Assembly: GCA_016719605.1 (NCBI GenBank)
Contig: JADJYW010000001.1
Span: forward strand, 744,001 to 808,000
Direction of reading: 5' to 3'
DNA: 64,000 bases
DNA from: Lewinellaceae bacterium
GTDB lineage: Bacteria; Bacteroidota; Bacteroidia; Chitinophagales; Saprospiraceae
This document shows, one piece after another, positions 1 to 9,292 of this stretch. A model generated the notes under the pieces. It was not told the origin of the DNA, did not search any database, and was given only the letters and a program-made list of their open reading frames with translations. The position numbers were made by a program, and so were the translations under genes. Each line of letters starts with the position of its first letter. The first letter of the stretch is position 1.

Positions 1-1
1 A

Positions 2-3000
2 ATAGCCGCCTTGCCGTACCAGTGCGACAGTCAAATTTCCCTTGATGCGGGCGCGGGTTTTGCTACTTACCTGTGGAGCACGGGAGAAACCACGTCCACG
101 ATCAGCGCTCAGGCGCCGGGCGATTATTCGGTGACTGTGACCGACCCGACGGGCTGCACGGGTACGGATGTGTTGGCGGTGACTATTCCTGCGCCGCCCT
201 CGGTAGCCATTTCCGGCGCAGCCGATTTTTGTGCAAATACGAGCACGACATTGGCGGCCACACTAGGTTTTGTAACCTACTCGTGGAGCACCGGCGAGGC
301 CACATCTGATATTTCGGTGAATGCTACAGGCGACTACGAGGTTATCGTCACCGATGCCTTTGGTTGCACGGCCGTGGCGGTAGCAAGTGCCACCGAGCAA
401 CCGCTTCCGGTACCGACGATCAGCGGCCCGGCGGCGATATGCACGAACAGCAGCGGCACGCTGACGGTGGCCGGCAACTTCGTCGCCTACGCCTGGAGTA
501 CCGCCGAAACCACGCCCGGCATCACGGTGAACGCCGCCGGCGACTACGCGGTGACGGTGACGGATTTGTTTGGCTGCACCGGCAGCACCGCCCAAGCGGT
601 GATTGAAGTGGCCGAACTGGAGCCGCAGGTATCTGCCTTGCCGTACCAGTGCGACAGTCAAATTTCCATAGACGCAGGCGCGGGTTTTGCTACTTACCTG
701 TGGAGCACGGGAGAAACCACGTCCACGATCAGCGCTCAGGCGCCGGGCGATTACTCGGTGACGGTGACCGATCCGACGGGCTGCACGGGTACGGATGTGT
801 TGGCGGTGACTATTCCTGCGCCGCCCTCGGTAGCCATTTCCGGCGCAGCCGATTTTTGTGCAAATACGAGCACGACATTGGCGGCCACACCAGGTTTTGT
901 AACCTACTTGTGGAGCACCGGCGAGGCCACATCTGATATTTCGGTGAATGCTACAGGCGACTACGAGGTTATCGTCACCGATGCCTTTGGTTGCACGGCC
1001 GTGGCGGTAGCAAGTGCCACCGAGCAACCGCTTCCGGTACCGACGATCAGTGGCCCGGCGGCGATATGCACGAACAGCAGCGGCACGCTGACGGTGGCCG
1101 GCAACTTCGTCGCCTACGCCTGGAGCACCGCCGAAACTACACCCGGCATCACGGTGGACGCTGCCGGCGACTACGCGGTGACGGTGACGGATTTGTTTGG
1201 CTGCACGGGCAGCACCGCCCAAACGGTGATCGAAGTGGCCGAACTGGAGCCGCAGGTATCTGCCTTGCCCTACCAGTGCGACGGTCAAATTTCCATAGAT
1301 GCGGGCGCGGGTTTTGCCACTTACCTGTGGAGCACGGGTGAAACCACGTCCACCATCAGCGCCAACGCACCGGGCGACTATTCGGTGACGGTGACCGATC
1401 CGACGGGCTGCACGGGTACGGATGTGCTGGCGGTGACTATTCCTGCGCCGCCTTCGGTAGCCATTTCCGGCGCAGCCGATTTTTGTGCAAATACGAGCAC
1501 GACGCTGGAAGCCACACCGGGTTTTGTAACCTACTCGTGGAGCACCGGCGAGGCCACACCCGATATTTCGGTGAATGCCACGGGGAACTACGAGGTTATC
1601 GTCACCGATGCCTTTGGCTGCACGGCCGTGGCGGTGGCAAGTGCCACCGAGCAACCGCTGCCGGTGCCGGTCATTGCGGGTACGGCGGCGCTTTGCCCGG
1701 GCAACAGCGGCACGCTGACGGCAAGTGGAACCTTTGTAACATATAATTGGAGTACTGCACAAAATACAGCCACAATTACCGTGAACAATGCCGGCAATTA
1801 CGCGGTGACGGTGACGGATCAACTGGGCTGCACGGGTACGGCGGAAACAACCGTAGTTGTGGCCACTGCCGACACTGCTTTTGTGCAACTTTCGACGTGT
1901 GATCCGGCGAATGTGGGCACGAGCGTACAGGTGTTCCCGGGGACGGGGGTGTGCGACAGTGTGGTGATCACGCAGACGGTGTTGTCGGGCGTGACGGTTG
2001 TTGGCACGACCGCTGTTTTGAGCAATTTCAACGGTTTTGATGTGGCTTGTGCAGGAGGTTCCAACGGGGAGGCCATTGCCACGCCCGCCACGGGATCGGC
2101 GCCGTTCAGTTATGTTTGGAGTAGTGGGGCGACGACACCGGTAGCGCAGAATTTGAGCGCGGGCGTGTATGGCGTCACCTTCACCGATGCGAACGGGTGC
2201 AGCGGTACGGCATCGGTATCGCTTGCCGAACCGGCGCCGGTATTGCCCGTGATAGACGCCACCGATCCAACCTGTCAGAATGCGGGCATTATTGAAGTGA
2301 CGCAGGTGACCGGTGGTGCGGGGCCATATACGGTGCGTTTGGTGCAGGACATTGGTGTGACCAACGGTACCCAGCCGTTGAATTTCAGTACGCTGGATGC
2401 CGGTACGTTTGAAGTAGAGGTGACCGACGCCAACGGTTGTAAATCTGCCGAAACGGTGGTTTTGTTGCCGGCAGACATTGTGGAAGAATTTGTGGGCGAC
2501 ACGTTTGAGATCAGCAAAGGGGATACGGTGGTTTTGAATGCCGGGGCGGGCATTACGATTCAGCCGTTGTTTATTACCTGGACACCTGCTACGGATTTGT
2601 CGTGCGACAATTGTCTGAGTCCGTCCATAGCGCCTGTTCGCACGACGCTGGTGGAGTTGGATGTGGCTGGTTTTGGCGGTTGCCGGGCCACGGGACAATT
2701 CCTCATTATTGTGAAATCCGGCGGCCAGTACTACGCGCCCAACGTGATCAAGCCGGGCAGTGCCGACAACTTTGGTTTCACGATTTATGGGGATCAGGAT
2801 TTGGTCAACATTCGGCATTTGCAGGTGTATGACCGCTGGGGCGGCCAGATGGCTGTGTTCAACAACATCGTGCCTAACGAGCCGGCGCTTGGCTGGGACG
2901 GGCGTTTCCGCGGGCAGGACATGATGCCCGGGGTGTACGTCTGGTGGGCCGAACTGGAGTACTCTGATGGTACGACGGAGATTGTGAGCGGAGATGTGAC

Positions 3001-3013
3001 GGTCGTGCGATAG
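2..3013 (+). CDS. Repeat-rich surface protein with SprB repeat and T9SS type B (gliding-motility) C-terminal domain, 5' partial
   Basis: The reading frame is open to the left window edge, so the N-terminus and any signal peptide are missing. Residues 1 to about 620 are three near-identical 209-residue repeats, each made of three modules carrying YxWST(G/A)E, then GxYxVxVTDxxGCT, as in bacterial Ig-like surface proteins. About residues 673-740 form a SprB repeat (ACAGGSNGEA, then VWSSGAT, then GVTFTDANGC). The last 90 residues (YYAPNVIKPG, VYDRWGG, WDGRF, PGVYVWW) match the gliding motility-associated CHU_C domain, which targets cargo to the T9SS. Known for the family: secretion across the outer membrane and attachment at the cell surface, with roles in adhesion or gliding. 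The specific ligand is unknown. It is followed by a remnant of a different secreted-protein family. Confidence 0.85.
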   Translation: MAALPYQCDSQISLDAGAGFATYLWSTGETTSTISAQAPGDYSVTVTDPTGCTGTDVLAVTIPAPPSVAISGAADFCANTSTTLAATLGFVTYSWSTGEATSDISVNATGDYEVIVTDAFGCTAVAVASATEQPLPVPTISGPAAICTNSSGTLTVAGNFVAYAWSTAETTPGITVNAAGDYAVTVTDLFGCTGSTAQAVIEVAELEPQVSALPYQCDSQISIDAGAGFATYLWSTGETTSTISAQAPGDYSVTVTDPTGCTGTDVLAVTIPAPPSVAISGAADFCANTSTTLAATPGFVTYLWSTGEATSDISVNATGDYEVIVTDAFGCTAVAVASATEQPLPVPTISGPAAICTNSSGTLTVAGNFVAYAWSTAETTPGITVDAAGDYAVTVTDLFGCTGSTAQTVIEVAELEPQVSALPYQCDGQISIDAGAGFATYLWSTGETTSTISANAPGDYSVTVTDPTGCTGTDVLAVTIPAPPSVAISGAADFCANTSTTLEATPGFVTYSWSTGEATPDISVNATGNYEVIVTDAFGCTAVAVASATEQPLPVPVIAGTAALCPGNSGTLTASGTFVTYNWSTAQNTATITVNNAGNYAVTVTDQLGCTGTAETTVVVATADTAFVQLSTCDPANVGTSVQVFPGTGVCDSVVITQTVLSGVTVVGTTAVLSNFNGFDVACAGGSNGEAIATPATGSAPFSYVWSSGATTPVAQNLSAGVYGVTFTDANGCSGTASVSLAEPAPVLPVIDATDPTCQNAGIIEVTQVTGGAGPYTVRLVQDIGVTNGTQPLNFSTLDAGTFEVEVTDANGCKSAETVVLLPADIVEEFVGDTFEISKGDTVVLNAGAGITIQPLFITWTPATDLSCDNCLSPSIAPVRTTLVELDVAGFGGCRATGQFLIIVKSGGQYYAPNVIKPGSADNFGFTIYGDQDLVNIRHLQVYDRWGGQMAVFNNIVPNEPALGWDGRFRGQDMMPGVYVWWAELEYSDGTTEIVSGDVTVVR
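8..1861 (+). repeat. Three tandem 627-nt coding repeats
   Basis: Copies begin near 8, 635 and 1262 at a spacing of exactly 627 nt (209 codons), each starting with the codons for ALPYQCD. Copies 1 and 2 are almost identical at the DNA level, including synonymous positions. The end of copy 3 (from about 1660) has diverged. This indicates recent duplication or gene conversion, and the region is prone to copy-number change or assembly collapse. Confidence 0.9.
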
Positions 3014-3019
3014 GGTTAG

Positions 3020-3172
3020 GTGTTAGATACCAGCCCGGTGTCCGGCTCTGAGACACAAATTTTTTGGGGAAATACGGGTACGTTTCAAACCTGCACTACG
3101 CCTGGCTCGCCCCCGGGGAGTTTGATGGTGCAGGCCACGACGCTGACGGATGCGTTTTGCTCCTGTCAGTAG
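3020..3172 (+). pseudogene. Orphan C-terminal fragment of the downstream secreted-protein family
   Basis: An open frame without a start codon ends in SPPGSLMVQATTLTDAFC, then SCQ and a stop. This is clearly the same C-terminus as the two downstream genes ending at 4545 and 6497 (PGSLLVQATSLTDAFC and PGSFQVQATGLTDAFC). Similarity begins around 3068, where the frame reads GNTGTFQTC. Upstream of that only unrelated codons lead back to an in-frame TAG at 3017. It is best explained as the leftover 3' end of a third paralogue after deletion or recombination with the adhesin gene. Confidence 0.7.
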
Positions 3173-3210
3173 TCTGATTATGAATAAACTATCAAAATGA
3201 ACGCCTTAGC

Positions 3211-4545
3211 ATGGCAAACAAATTATACTCGACCATTGCCGCGCTGTTATACTGTGCCGGCCTCTCCGCCCAAGGGGTAACCCTGTACGGCATTACGGCC
3301 TTTGGCAAAATTTTCAAACTCAACACTGAAACCTGCGAGATTTGTCTCATTCTGGATGTTGGCCCATCTACGCCGGATTATTTGATTAACGATCTGGTTG
3401 TGCTTCCAGATGGTGGCATTTTGGTCTTGACGGAGGACGGGGTACGGCGCTACGATCCGCCATCTGCAACGCCGGTATGGTCCAATACCGAGGTTTATAT
3501 CGGCGCCTATCTGGCGCCCGACGGGCTGGTTTATCTCAGTACGCCCGGTGTGAATGGTTACGATGCGGGCTTGAGTGTATTTGACCCTGCCACGAATACG
3601 ATCACGTTTGTTGGGTATTGGCCGAGTGCCATGATTGTACAGGAATTTTTCTTCCAGAACGGGGTATTGTACGCACATGCAGCGCAAGGCCCCGGGAATT
3701 GGGTCAAAAAACTGGTCCAGGTAGATTTGGTGGTGCCCGGTAATACGGTGATCGTACAAAATAACCCGCCCTTTAACTTAGCCGGTGGAACCAATGGAGG
3801 CTTTGCCGATGGTGGTTTCAGTACGCAGATATTTGGAAACGCTGCGCTTTTTGAATATGATGCAAGCACGAACGGTTATACGCAGAAGTGCAATTTTCCC
3901 GCCAATCTTGGACTTTTCGGACTGACCAGTGTGCCGTCGGGCGTGTCTGAGGAACCCTGCATCTGCAATACAAATGCCGGGAGCGTCACGCCCAACCAGT
4001 TTAACCCCTGTCCCAATAGCAACGTCATCGTGCCGTACAACAACAATGCCCAGCTGGAAAGCGGTGACATTCTGCAGTATGTGTTGTTTTCCGATCCTGC
4101 CGATACGATTGGCAGCATCATCGTGCAGTCGAATAGCCCGTTTATTACCTTCAATCCCGCTACGATGCAGATTGGCACAACATACTATCTGGCAACAATT
4201 GCCGGCAATAATTTGAATGGCAATGTGGACCTGAATGATCCCTGTGTAGATTTTTCCAATGCTGCTCAGGTGACCTGGCGACCACGGCCGACGGTAAGTT
4301 TTTCCATTGCCGACCCGGATGTCTGTGCGGGTGGTTGTCTGACCCTGAACGTGACGCTTACCGGTTCGGCGGTATATTATCTGAGCGGCAATATACTGTC
4401 GGGGGGAGTTGTCGTGGGTTCCTTCAATCAGAATTTTGTTTCAAATACGGGCACCATACAAGTCTGTGCGCCAAGCGGCGTGTCGCCGGGCAGTTTGTTG
4501 GTTCAGGCGACGAGTTTGACGGATGCATTTTGTACTTGTAACTAA
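3211..4545 (+). CDS. Secreted protein of unknown function with propeller-like N-terminus
   Basis: A 444-residue protein starting with a typical signal peptide (MANKLYSTIAALLYCAGLSAQ). Residues about 22-240 carry beta-propeller-like repeats (LPDGGILVLTEDGVRRYD, APDGLVYLS). Residues about 250-444 are a Cys- and Asn-rich module (IAGNNLNGNVDLNDPC, then TWRPRPTVSFS) seen in large secreted proteins of Saprospiraceae. The module ends abruptly at LTDAFCTCN with no recognisable T9SS sorting domain. The same module closes the next gene. No enzyme motif is visible, so I assign no function. Presumed export is by Sec, with later secretion or surface exposure inferred. Confidence 0.7.
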   Translation: MANKLYSTIAALLYCAGLSAQGVTLYGITAFGKIFKLNTETCEICLILDVGPSTPDYLINDLVVLPDGGILVLTEDGVRRYDPPSATPVWSNTEVYIGAYLAPDGLVYLSTPGVNGYDAGLSVFDPATNTITFVGYWPSAMIVQEFFFQNGVLYAHAAQGPGNWVKKLVQVDLVVPGNTVIVQNNPPFNLAGGTNGGFADGGFSTQIFGNAALFEYDASTNGYTQKCNFPANLGLFGLTSVPSGVSEEPCICNTNAGSVTPNQFNPCPNSNVIVPYNNNAQLESGDILQYVLFSDPADTIGSIIVQSNSPFITFNPATMQIGTTYYLATIAGNNLNGNVDLNDPCVDFSNAAQVTWRPRPTVSFSIADPDVCAGGCLTLNVTLTGSAVYYLSGNILSGGVVVGSFNQNFVSNTGTIQVCAPSGVSPGSLLVQATSLTDAFCTCN

Positions 4546-4631
4546 GCAACACAACCAGTCAGGCCGCCGGAAAAGAACGGTGTGCGATTTGTCCGTTTAT
4601 TAGTCCCTGATCCTTGTAGAACATATTCGTT

Positions 4632-6497
4632 ATGCTGCGATCTGTACCTTTTTTAGCATTCATGCTGTTGGCAACACTTTTGCCGGCGCAAACCTCCTTC
4701 AAAAAACGCCACGGCACCTCCGGCGACGACGAAGCGCGGTTTGTAGAGGTGCTGTCCGACAACAGTTTTATCGTGGCCGGCAGCAGTACCGGTGGTGGCC
4801 TGGGTGGACAGGATGCCATGCTGGTCAAGTTCAGCGCCGATGGTACGGTGGAGTGGAGCAAAGCATTTGGCGGATCGGGCAATGAGTTTTTTACGAAAAT
4901 TTTTGCCTGTAGCGACGGCAATTACATCGCCGTGGGCGAGACCAACAGTTTTGGTGCGGGCAATGTGGATATTTATGTTGTCAAGTTCGGGGCAACTGGA
5001 AACATGGTTTGGGAGCGCACCTGTGGCGGCAGCAGCGCCGAAACGGCGCGCGGCGTTTGCGAGGTGTCCGACGGGTACATCATTACCGGCGGTACACAGA
5101 GTTTCGGTGCCGGCTTCTGGGATATTTCTGTAAACAAACTCGATTTGAGCGGCAACAGCGTATGGAGCAGAGTCTGGGGCAGCGGCGGCGGCGATATTGC
5201 CGGCTATGTACTGCCTGGCTCCAACGATGAAATTTGGATCAGCGGTTTTGTCTTTGTGGGGAGCAACAACCACGATGGTATTCTGCTCCGCCTGAATGCC
5301 GGCGGTACGCTCCTGAGTGCTATACGCATAGGTGGTTCGGGCAATGAAGGTTGCTCCTATCTGACGCCGGGAGGCGCCGGCATGACGGGTTCCTCTTCCA
5401 CCTGGACATACACCAATGGCAGCCAACTACAACCATGGATGCTGAGTTTTAATACCTCCGGGGGGCTGGTCTGGGCCAAACGCTACCTCCTGCCGAGCGG
5501 CAACTATGAAATCAATGCAGAAGACTGCCCGGACGGCGGTTTCATATTTTCCCCCACCAATGTGAGCAATGATACCGGCGATGCTTATCTGGTCAAAACC
5601 GACGGCAGCGGCAATATCTCCTGGGCCAAAACACATCCGTACATCGGAAACGGGCGTATGTACCACGCTCGCCCAAGCCCCGATGGAGGCTATGTAGCCG
5701 TGGGCTACTCCTCCGGCTCGGGGCGCGATATGTTCATCCTGAAAACGGATGCTGTTGGTCATGTCGCCGATTGCTGCCCGACCGATGCACCGATCACCGC
5801 CGCAGCAATAACACCGGCCACGCCGAGTACTTCACCCAACGGCACAGATGGCCCCGCTGCCGGTACGCCCGCCGGACAAGATCAGGCGGTGGGCCTCAAC
5901 GAGGTTAATATCTGCAACGGACCGCCCTGCTGCATTACGGACGCGGGTAGCATGCTCGCGCAAACGCTCAGCGTGTGCATCAATCAACCGGCCACCTTTA
6001 CGCACAACAACGACGAAGTACTGGACGGAAATGATCTGCTGGAGTTTATTCTGGCCTCCAATCCCGGCGATCTGGCCGGCAGTATTATTTTGCGCAGCAA
6101 TACGCCCGCCTTCACCTTCGATCCGGCTACGATGCAGACTGGCCAGATCTACTACATCGCGGCTATAGCAGGTAATAACCTGAACGGTAATGTAGATTTG
6201 AACGACCCCTGTGTGGATATTTCTAATGCTGCGCAATTGATCTGGCGGCCGTTGCCGGAGGTGAGTTTTTCTACGGATACAACCGACGTATGCCCCGGCA
6301 ATTGCCGAATCATTTTTGCCGCATTCACCGGCACCCCACCGTTCACGCTGACTATTGACACACCCGCCGGGCCGGCCTCCTATACGTTTTCTACCAACTC
6401 CGGTTCGTTCCAGATTTGCCCGCCGGCCGGTACCCCGCCGGGCAGTTTCCAGGTACAGGCTACCGGTTTGACGGATGCATTTTGTGCATGTAATTAG
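4632..6497 (+). CDS. Secreted propeller-repeat protein, paralogous C-terminus to the upstream gene
   Basis: A 621-residue protein with signal peptide MLRSVPFLAFMLLATLLPAQ. Residues about 25-385 are repeated blades of the form (S/F)IVxGxTxxxGxGxxDxxVxKxxxxGxxxWxxxxGGSGNE, a pattern common in secreted Bacteroidota proteins annotated as T9SS-associated or delta-60-like propellers. Residues about 430-621 repeat the Cys-rich module of the preceding gene (IAGNNLNGNVDLNDPC, WRPLPEVSFS) and stop at LTDAFCACN. It probably arose by duplication of a C-terminal module joined to different N-termini. Function is unknown. The 86 bases before it show no recognised promoter. Confidence 0.72.
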   Translation: MLRSVPFLAFMLLATLLPAQTSFKKRHGTSGDDEARFVEVLSDNSFIVAGSSTGGGLGGQDAMLVKFSADGTVEWSKAFGGSGNEFFTKIFACSDGNYIAVGETNSFGAGNVDIYVVKFGATGNMVWERTCGGSSAETARGVCEVSDGYIITGGTQSFGAGFWDISVNKLDLSGNSVWSRVWGSGGGDIAGYVLPGSNDEIWISGFVFVGSNNHDGILLRLNAGGTLLSAIRIGGSGNEGCSYLTPGGAGMTGSSSTWTYTNGSQLQPWMLSFNTSGGLVWAKRYLLPSGNYEINAEDCPDGGFIFSPTNVSNDTGDAYLVKTDGSGNISWAKTHPYIGNGRMYHARPSPDGGYVAVGYSSGSGRDMFILKTDAVGHVADCCPTDAPITAAAITPATPSTSPNGTDGPAAGTPAGQDQAVGLNEVNICNGPPCCITDAGSMLAQTLSVCINQPATFTHNNDEVLDGNDLLEFILASNPGDLAGSIILRSNTPAFTFDPATMQTGQIYYIAAIAGNNLNGNVDLNDPCVDISNAAQLIWRPLPEVSFSTDTTDVCPGNCRIIFAAFTGTPPFTLTIDTPAGPASYTFSTNSGSFQICPPAGTPPGSFQVQATGLTDAFCACN

Positions 6498-6515
6498 TTG
6501 CTTCGCCGGGCAGGG

Positions 6516-8018
6516 CTACTCCTCGTCCCAGTCAAACGACTTGTCCACGGCCTTGTGCCAGTACATGTACATGCGGTCCCGTTGGTGCAGCGGCATTTCC
6601 GGTACCCAGGTTTTGTCCACGCTCCAGTTGCGTTTTAGATCCTTCGGGCCTGTCCAGAAACCGACGGCAAGTCCGGCAACATAAGCGGCTCCGAGGGCCG
6701 TGGTTTCGATGACCCGGGGTCGGATAACAGGCGTTTGAAGGATATCCGCCTGGAATTGCAGGAGCAATTCGTTGACCACCATACCGCCGTCTACCCGCAA
6801 GGAGGTGAGTTTGATACCGGAGTCCTGCTCCATAGCCCGCAGTACTTCGTAGGTCTGGAATGCGGTGGCCTCCAGCGCAGCGCGGGCGATGTGCCCTTTG
6901 TTGGCGTAGCCGGTGAGGCCTGCAATAGTACCCCGGGCATAAGCATTCCAGTAGGGTGCATACAGGCCGGAAAAGGCGGGTACGAAATAGACCCCGCCGT
7001 TGTCTTCCACCGAGCGGGCCAGTGCTTCGATTTCACTGCTGGACCGGATCAGGCCGAGGTTGTCGCGCAGCCATTGTACCAGAGCGCCCGCGACGGCCAC
7101 GGAGCCTTCGAGGGCGTAGTGCAGGGGGGCTTTGTCGAGTTGGTAGGCCACGGTAGTGAGCAGGCCCAGCCGGGAGGGCACCACCTTGGTACCCGTGTTC
7201 ATGAGCAGGAAGCAGCCGGTTCCATAGGTATTTTTGGCCTCTCCCGGTTCGGTGCATGTTTGCCCAAGCAGGGCAGCCTGCTGGTCGCCGATGGCTCCGG
7301 CGAGCAGGACGCCCCGGAGGGGTTCGGCCGCTACGGTCGCATAAGCCTTGCTGCTGGGCACGATGATCGGCAGCATCTGCCACGGGATGTTCAGGCGGTG
7401 CAAAATCTCGTTTTCCCAATTGATCATGAAGATATTCATCAACTGGGTTCGGGAGGCGTTGGTCACATCGGTGATGTGCAGACCGCCCTTGTTGCCGCCG
7501 GTGAGTTTCCAGATCAGGTAAGAATCCATGGTGCCGAACAAGGCCACCCCTTTTTCGGCATCGCGGCGCAGGTTGGGCACGTTGTCCAGCAACCAGCGCA
7601 ATTTCAGGGCGCTGAAGTAGGTGGACAAAGGCATACCCGTGGTGACGCGAAACCAGTCGTTTTCCTCTCTTTCCTGGTAGTAGCGCACGAGTTCGCTGGT
7701 GCGGGTGTCTTGCCAAACGATAGCATTGTGGTAGGGCCTTCCGGTTTTTCGGTTCCAAACAACGGTAGTTTCGCGCTGGTTTGTGACCCCCACGGCGGCA
7801 ATATCGTCGAGGGCAATGCTGCGTGCAATACGGGCCTGCGCGATGACCTCCAGTGTGTTTCTCCAGATTTCCTCCGGGTCGTGCTCCACCCAGCCGGGTC
7901 TGGGATAAATTTGTGCATGCTCTTTTTGACCCATAGACACGATGTTGCCTTTTTTGTCAAAAATGATGCAGCGGGTACTGGTTGTGCCCTGGTCAATAGC
8001 AGCAACGTATTTCTTCAT
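6516..8018 (-). CDS. glpK: Glycerol kinase
   Basis: A 500-residue FGGY-family carbohydrate kinase that phosphorylates glycerol to sn-glycerol 3-phosphate with ATP in the cytosol. Seen: the N-terminal phosphate-binding segment AAIDQGTTSTR, then EHAQIYPRPGWVEHDPEEIW, GVTNQRETTVVW, and the nucleotide-binding AGAIGDQQAALLGQ with YGTGCFLL. Length and motif order match GlpK along the whole protein. I chose the ATG at 8018 (MKKYVAAIDQ) over an in-frame GTG two codons upstream. A -7 box lies at 8036-8043, giving a short leader. No glycerol transporter or glycerol-3-phosphate dehydrogenase neighbours it. It is divergent from ppk2. Confidence 0.95.
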   Translation of the reverse strand: MKKYVAAIDQGTTSTRCIIFDKKGNIVSMGQKEHAQIYPRPGWVEHDPEEIWRNTLEVIAQARIARSIALDDIAAVGVTNQRETTVVWNRKTGRPYHNAIVWQDTRTSELVRYYQEREENDWFRVTTGMPLSTYFSALKLRWLLDNVPNLRRDAEKGVALFGTMDSYLIWKLTGGNKGGLHITDVTNASRTQLMNIFMINWENEILHRLNIPWQMLPIIVPSSKAYATVAAEPLRGVLLAGAIGDQQAALLGQTCTEPGEAKNTYGTGCFLLMNTGTKVVPSRLGLLTTVAYQLDKAPLHYALEGSVAVAGALVQWLRDNLGLIRSSSEIEALARSVEDNGGVYFVPAFSGLYAPYWNAYARGTIAGLTGYANKGHIARAALEATAFQTYEVLRAMEQDSGIKLTSLRVDGGMVVNELLLQFQADILQTPVIRPRVIETTALGAAYVAGLAVGFWTGPKDLKRNWSVDKTWVPEMPLHQRDRMYMYWHKAVDKSFDWDEE

Positions 8019-8035
8019 AAACACGGACTTTGGAT

Positions 8036-8043
8036 CAAAGGTA
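8036..8043 (-). promoter_or_regulatory. -7 box of glpK
   Basis: TACCTTTG on the minus strand matches the Bacteroidota -7 consensus TAnnTTTG and lies 18 bases from the glpK ATG. It supports that start codon. Confidence 0.6.
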
Positions 8044-8082
8044 GGGGAAACAGGAATTGCAAAAGCATCCGCCGGACAGGCA

Positions 8083-8090
8083 TATCTTTG
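8083..8090 (+). promoter_or_regulatory. -7 box of ppk2
   Basis: TATCTTTG on the plus strand is 46 bases before the ppk2 ATG, with a TTG 23 bases upstream as a possible -33 element. It forms a divergent promoter pair with glpK. Confidence 0.55.
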
Positions 8091-8136
8091 CGCACCCGGA
8101 TCAACTAACCCGGTTTAAAAATACAAATCAAACACC

Positions 8137-8886
8137 ATGGCAAAAGCACCGAACCGTCTGGCGGATTTCTCTACCGAGGCGCCCAAAGGCTGGAAAGAAA
8201 AAGAACTGGAACGCGAAACTAACGATTTAGTCAAGCGCCTCGGCGACCTGCAACAACTCCTGTACGCCGAAGGCAAACACGCGGTACTGGTCGTGCTGCA
8301 AGGCATGGACGGCAGTGGCAAGGACGGCGCCGTGCACAACGTATTCGATGCTTGCCGCATCACAGGCCTTACGCTCACCGCATTTAAAAAACCCACCGAA
8401 GAGGAATTTGCCCATGATTTCCTCTGGCGCGTACACCAGGCGGCGCCCCGGAAAGGGATGATCGCTATCTTCAACCGCAGCCACTACGAGGATATTCTTA
8501 TCCAGCGCGTACACGGCTGGATTGACGAAAAACGCGTGGCACAGCGTATGCAGGCCATCAATGCCCTCGAAGAACTGCTGGTGTTTGACAACAACACCCA
8601 CATCTTCAAATTCTATCTCCATATCTCCAAAGCGGAGCAGGAAAAGCAACTGCTCCAGCGTATGGAAGACCCCGACAAGTACTGGAAACACAATCCCGGC
8701 GACTGGAAAGAACGCGAACACTGGGATGCCTACATGGATGCCTACGAGTACGCCCTCAACAACAGCACGATCCCTTGGCATATTTGCCCCGTGGACGACC
8801 GCTGGTACCGCGACTATTTCATGGCTAAAACATTGGTGGAGGCGCTCGAAAAAATTCCTATGGAAGCACCCAAACTGGCTGAATAA
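8137..8886 (+). CDS. ppk2: Polyphosphate kinase 2 family phosphotransferase
   Basis: A 249-residue PPK2-family enzyme that moves phosphate between inorganic polyphosphate and nucleotides (polyphosphate-driven NMP or NDP phosphorylation). Seen: Walker A GMDGSGKDG at residues 56-64, Walker B-like FNRSHYED near 112-119, and the C-terminal lid and PWHICPVDDRWYRDY segment. It is a single-domain form, as in class I or III enzymes. Which nucleotide (AMP or ADP) is used cannot be fixed from sequence by eye. The Hpt-domain gene follows after 15 bases, so the two are probably co-transcribed. Confidence 0.92.
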   Translation: MAKAPNRLADFSTEAPKGWKEKELERETNDLVKRLGDLQQLLYAEGKHAVLVVLQGMDGSGKDGAVHNVFDACRITGLTLTAFKKPTEEEFAHDFLWRVHQAAPRKGMIAIFNRSHYEDILIQRVHGWIDEKRVAQRMQAINALEELLVFDNNTHIFKFYLHISKAEQEKQLLQRMEDPDKYWKHNPGDWKEREHWDAYMDAYEYALNNSTIPWHICPVDDRWYRDYFMAKTLVEALEKIPMEAPKLAE

Positions 8887-8901
8887 CGCCCACACACCGT
8901 C

Positions 8902-9243
8902 ATGATTGATCCAAATGCATTAGCAACCTATTTTGGGGGCGACACCGCTCTGCTGCGCAAATTTGCCGGTGTTTTTGCCCGGGAAGCGCCGGGGGTAGTC
9001 AGCCTCCTGGATGAAGCCATGGCATCGGGCGACCTGCCTGCTGTGGCGCTGCATGCCCACACCCTGAAAAGCCAGATCAGGTATTTTGGTTATGCCGACC
9101 TGGCAGATCGCCTGCAGGAAATTGAACAGTTGGCCGAGGGGCGTACGGTACCCGAGCCGCTGGCAGCCTTAGTCGCGGCGTTTAACCGGGATTTTCATGC
9201 GGTGTACAGGGAGGTGGCAGCGTTGGGAGGAACAGGGGAATGA
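8902..9243 (+). CDS. Hpt (histidine phosphotransfer) domain protein
   Basis: A 113-residue protein that is essentially one Hpt four-helix domain. It relays phosphate between a hybrid kinase and a response regulator. The phospho-accepting histidine is in HAHTLKSQIRYFG (second His of HAH, about residue 53), followed by the usual Gly and a helix with LADRLQEIEQLAEG. It lies 15 bases after ppk2 with no kinase or receiver beside it, so its partner is encoded elsewhere. A broken hybrid kinase lies at 62.5-64 kb but I have no evidence that they interact. Confidence 0.8.
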   Translation: MIDPNALATYFGGDTALLRKFAGVFAREAPGVVSLLDEAMASGDLPAVALHAHTLKSQIRYFGYADLADRLQEIEQLAEGRTVPEPLAALVAAFNRDFHAVYREVAALGGTGE

Positions 9244-9292
9244 TCGTGTAGGGTACTCGGGCGGGAAACGGCGACAGTGCAAACCGGAAATA

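Noticed and set aside
263..2818. Long open frame on the minus strand opposite the adhesin gene
   Set aside because: It arises from the repetitive GC-rich composition of the plus-strand gene. Its translation is Arg/His-rich and domain-free, while the plus frame carries SprB and sorting domains.
6735..8108. A 457-codon plus-strand frame opposite glpK
   Set aside because: It is the mirror of a clearly conserved glycerol kinase gene and shows no recognisable protein features.
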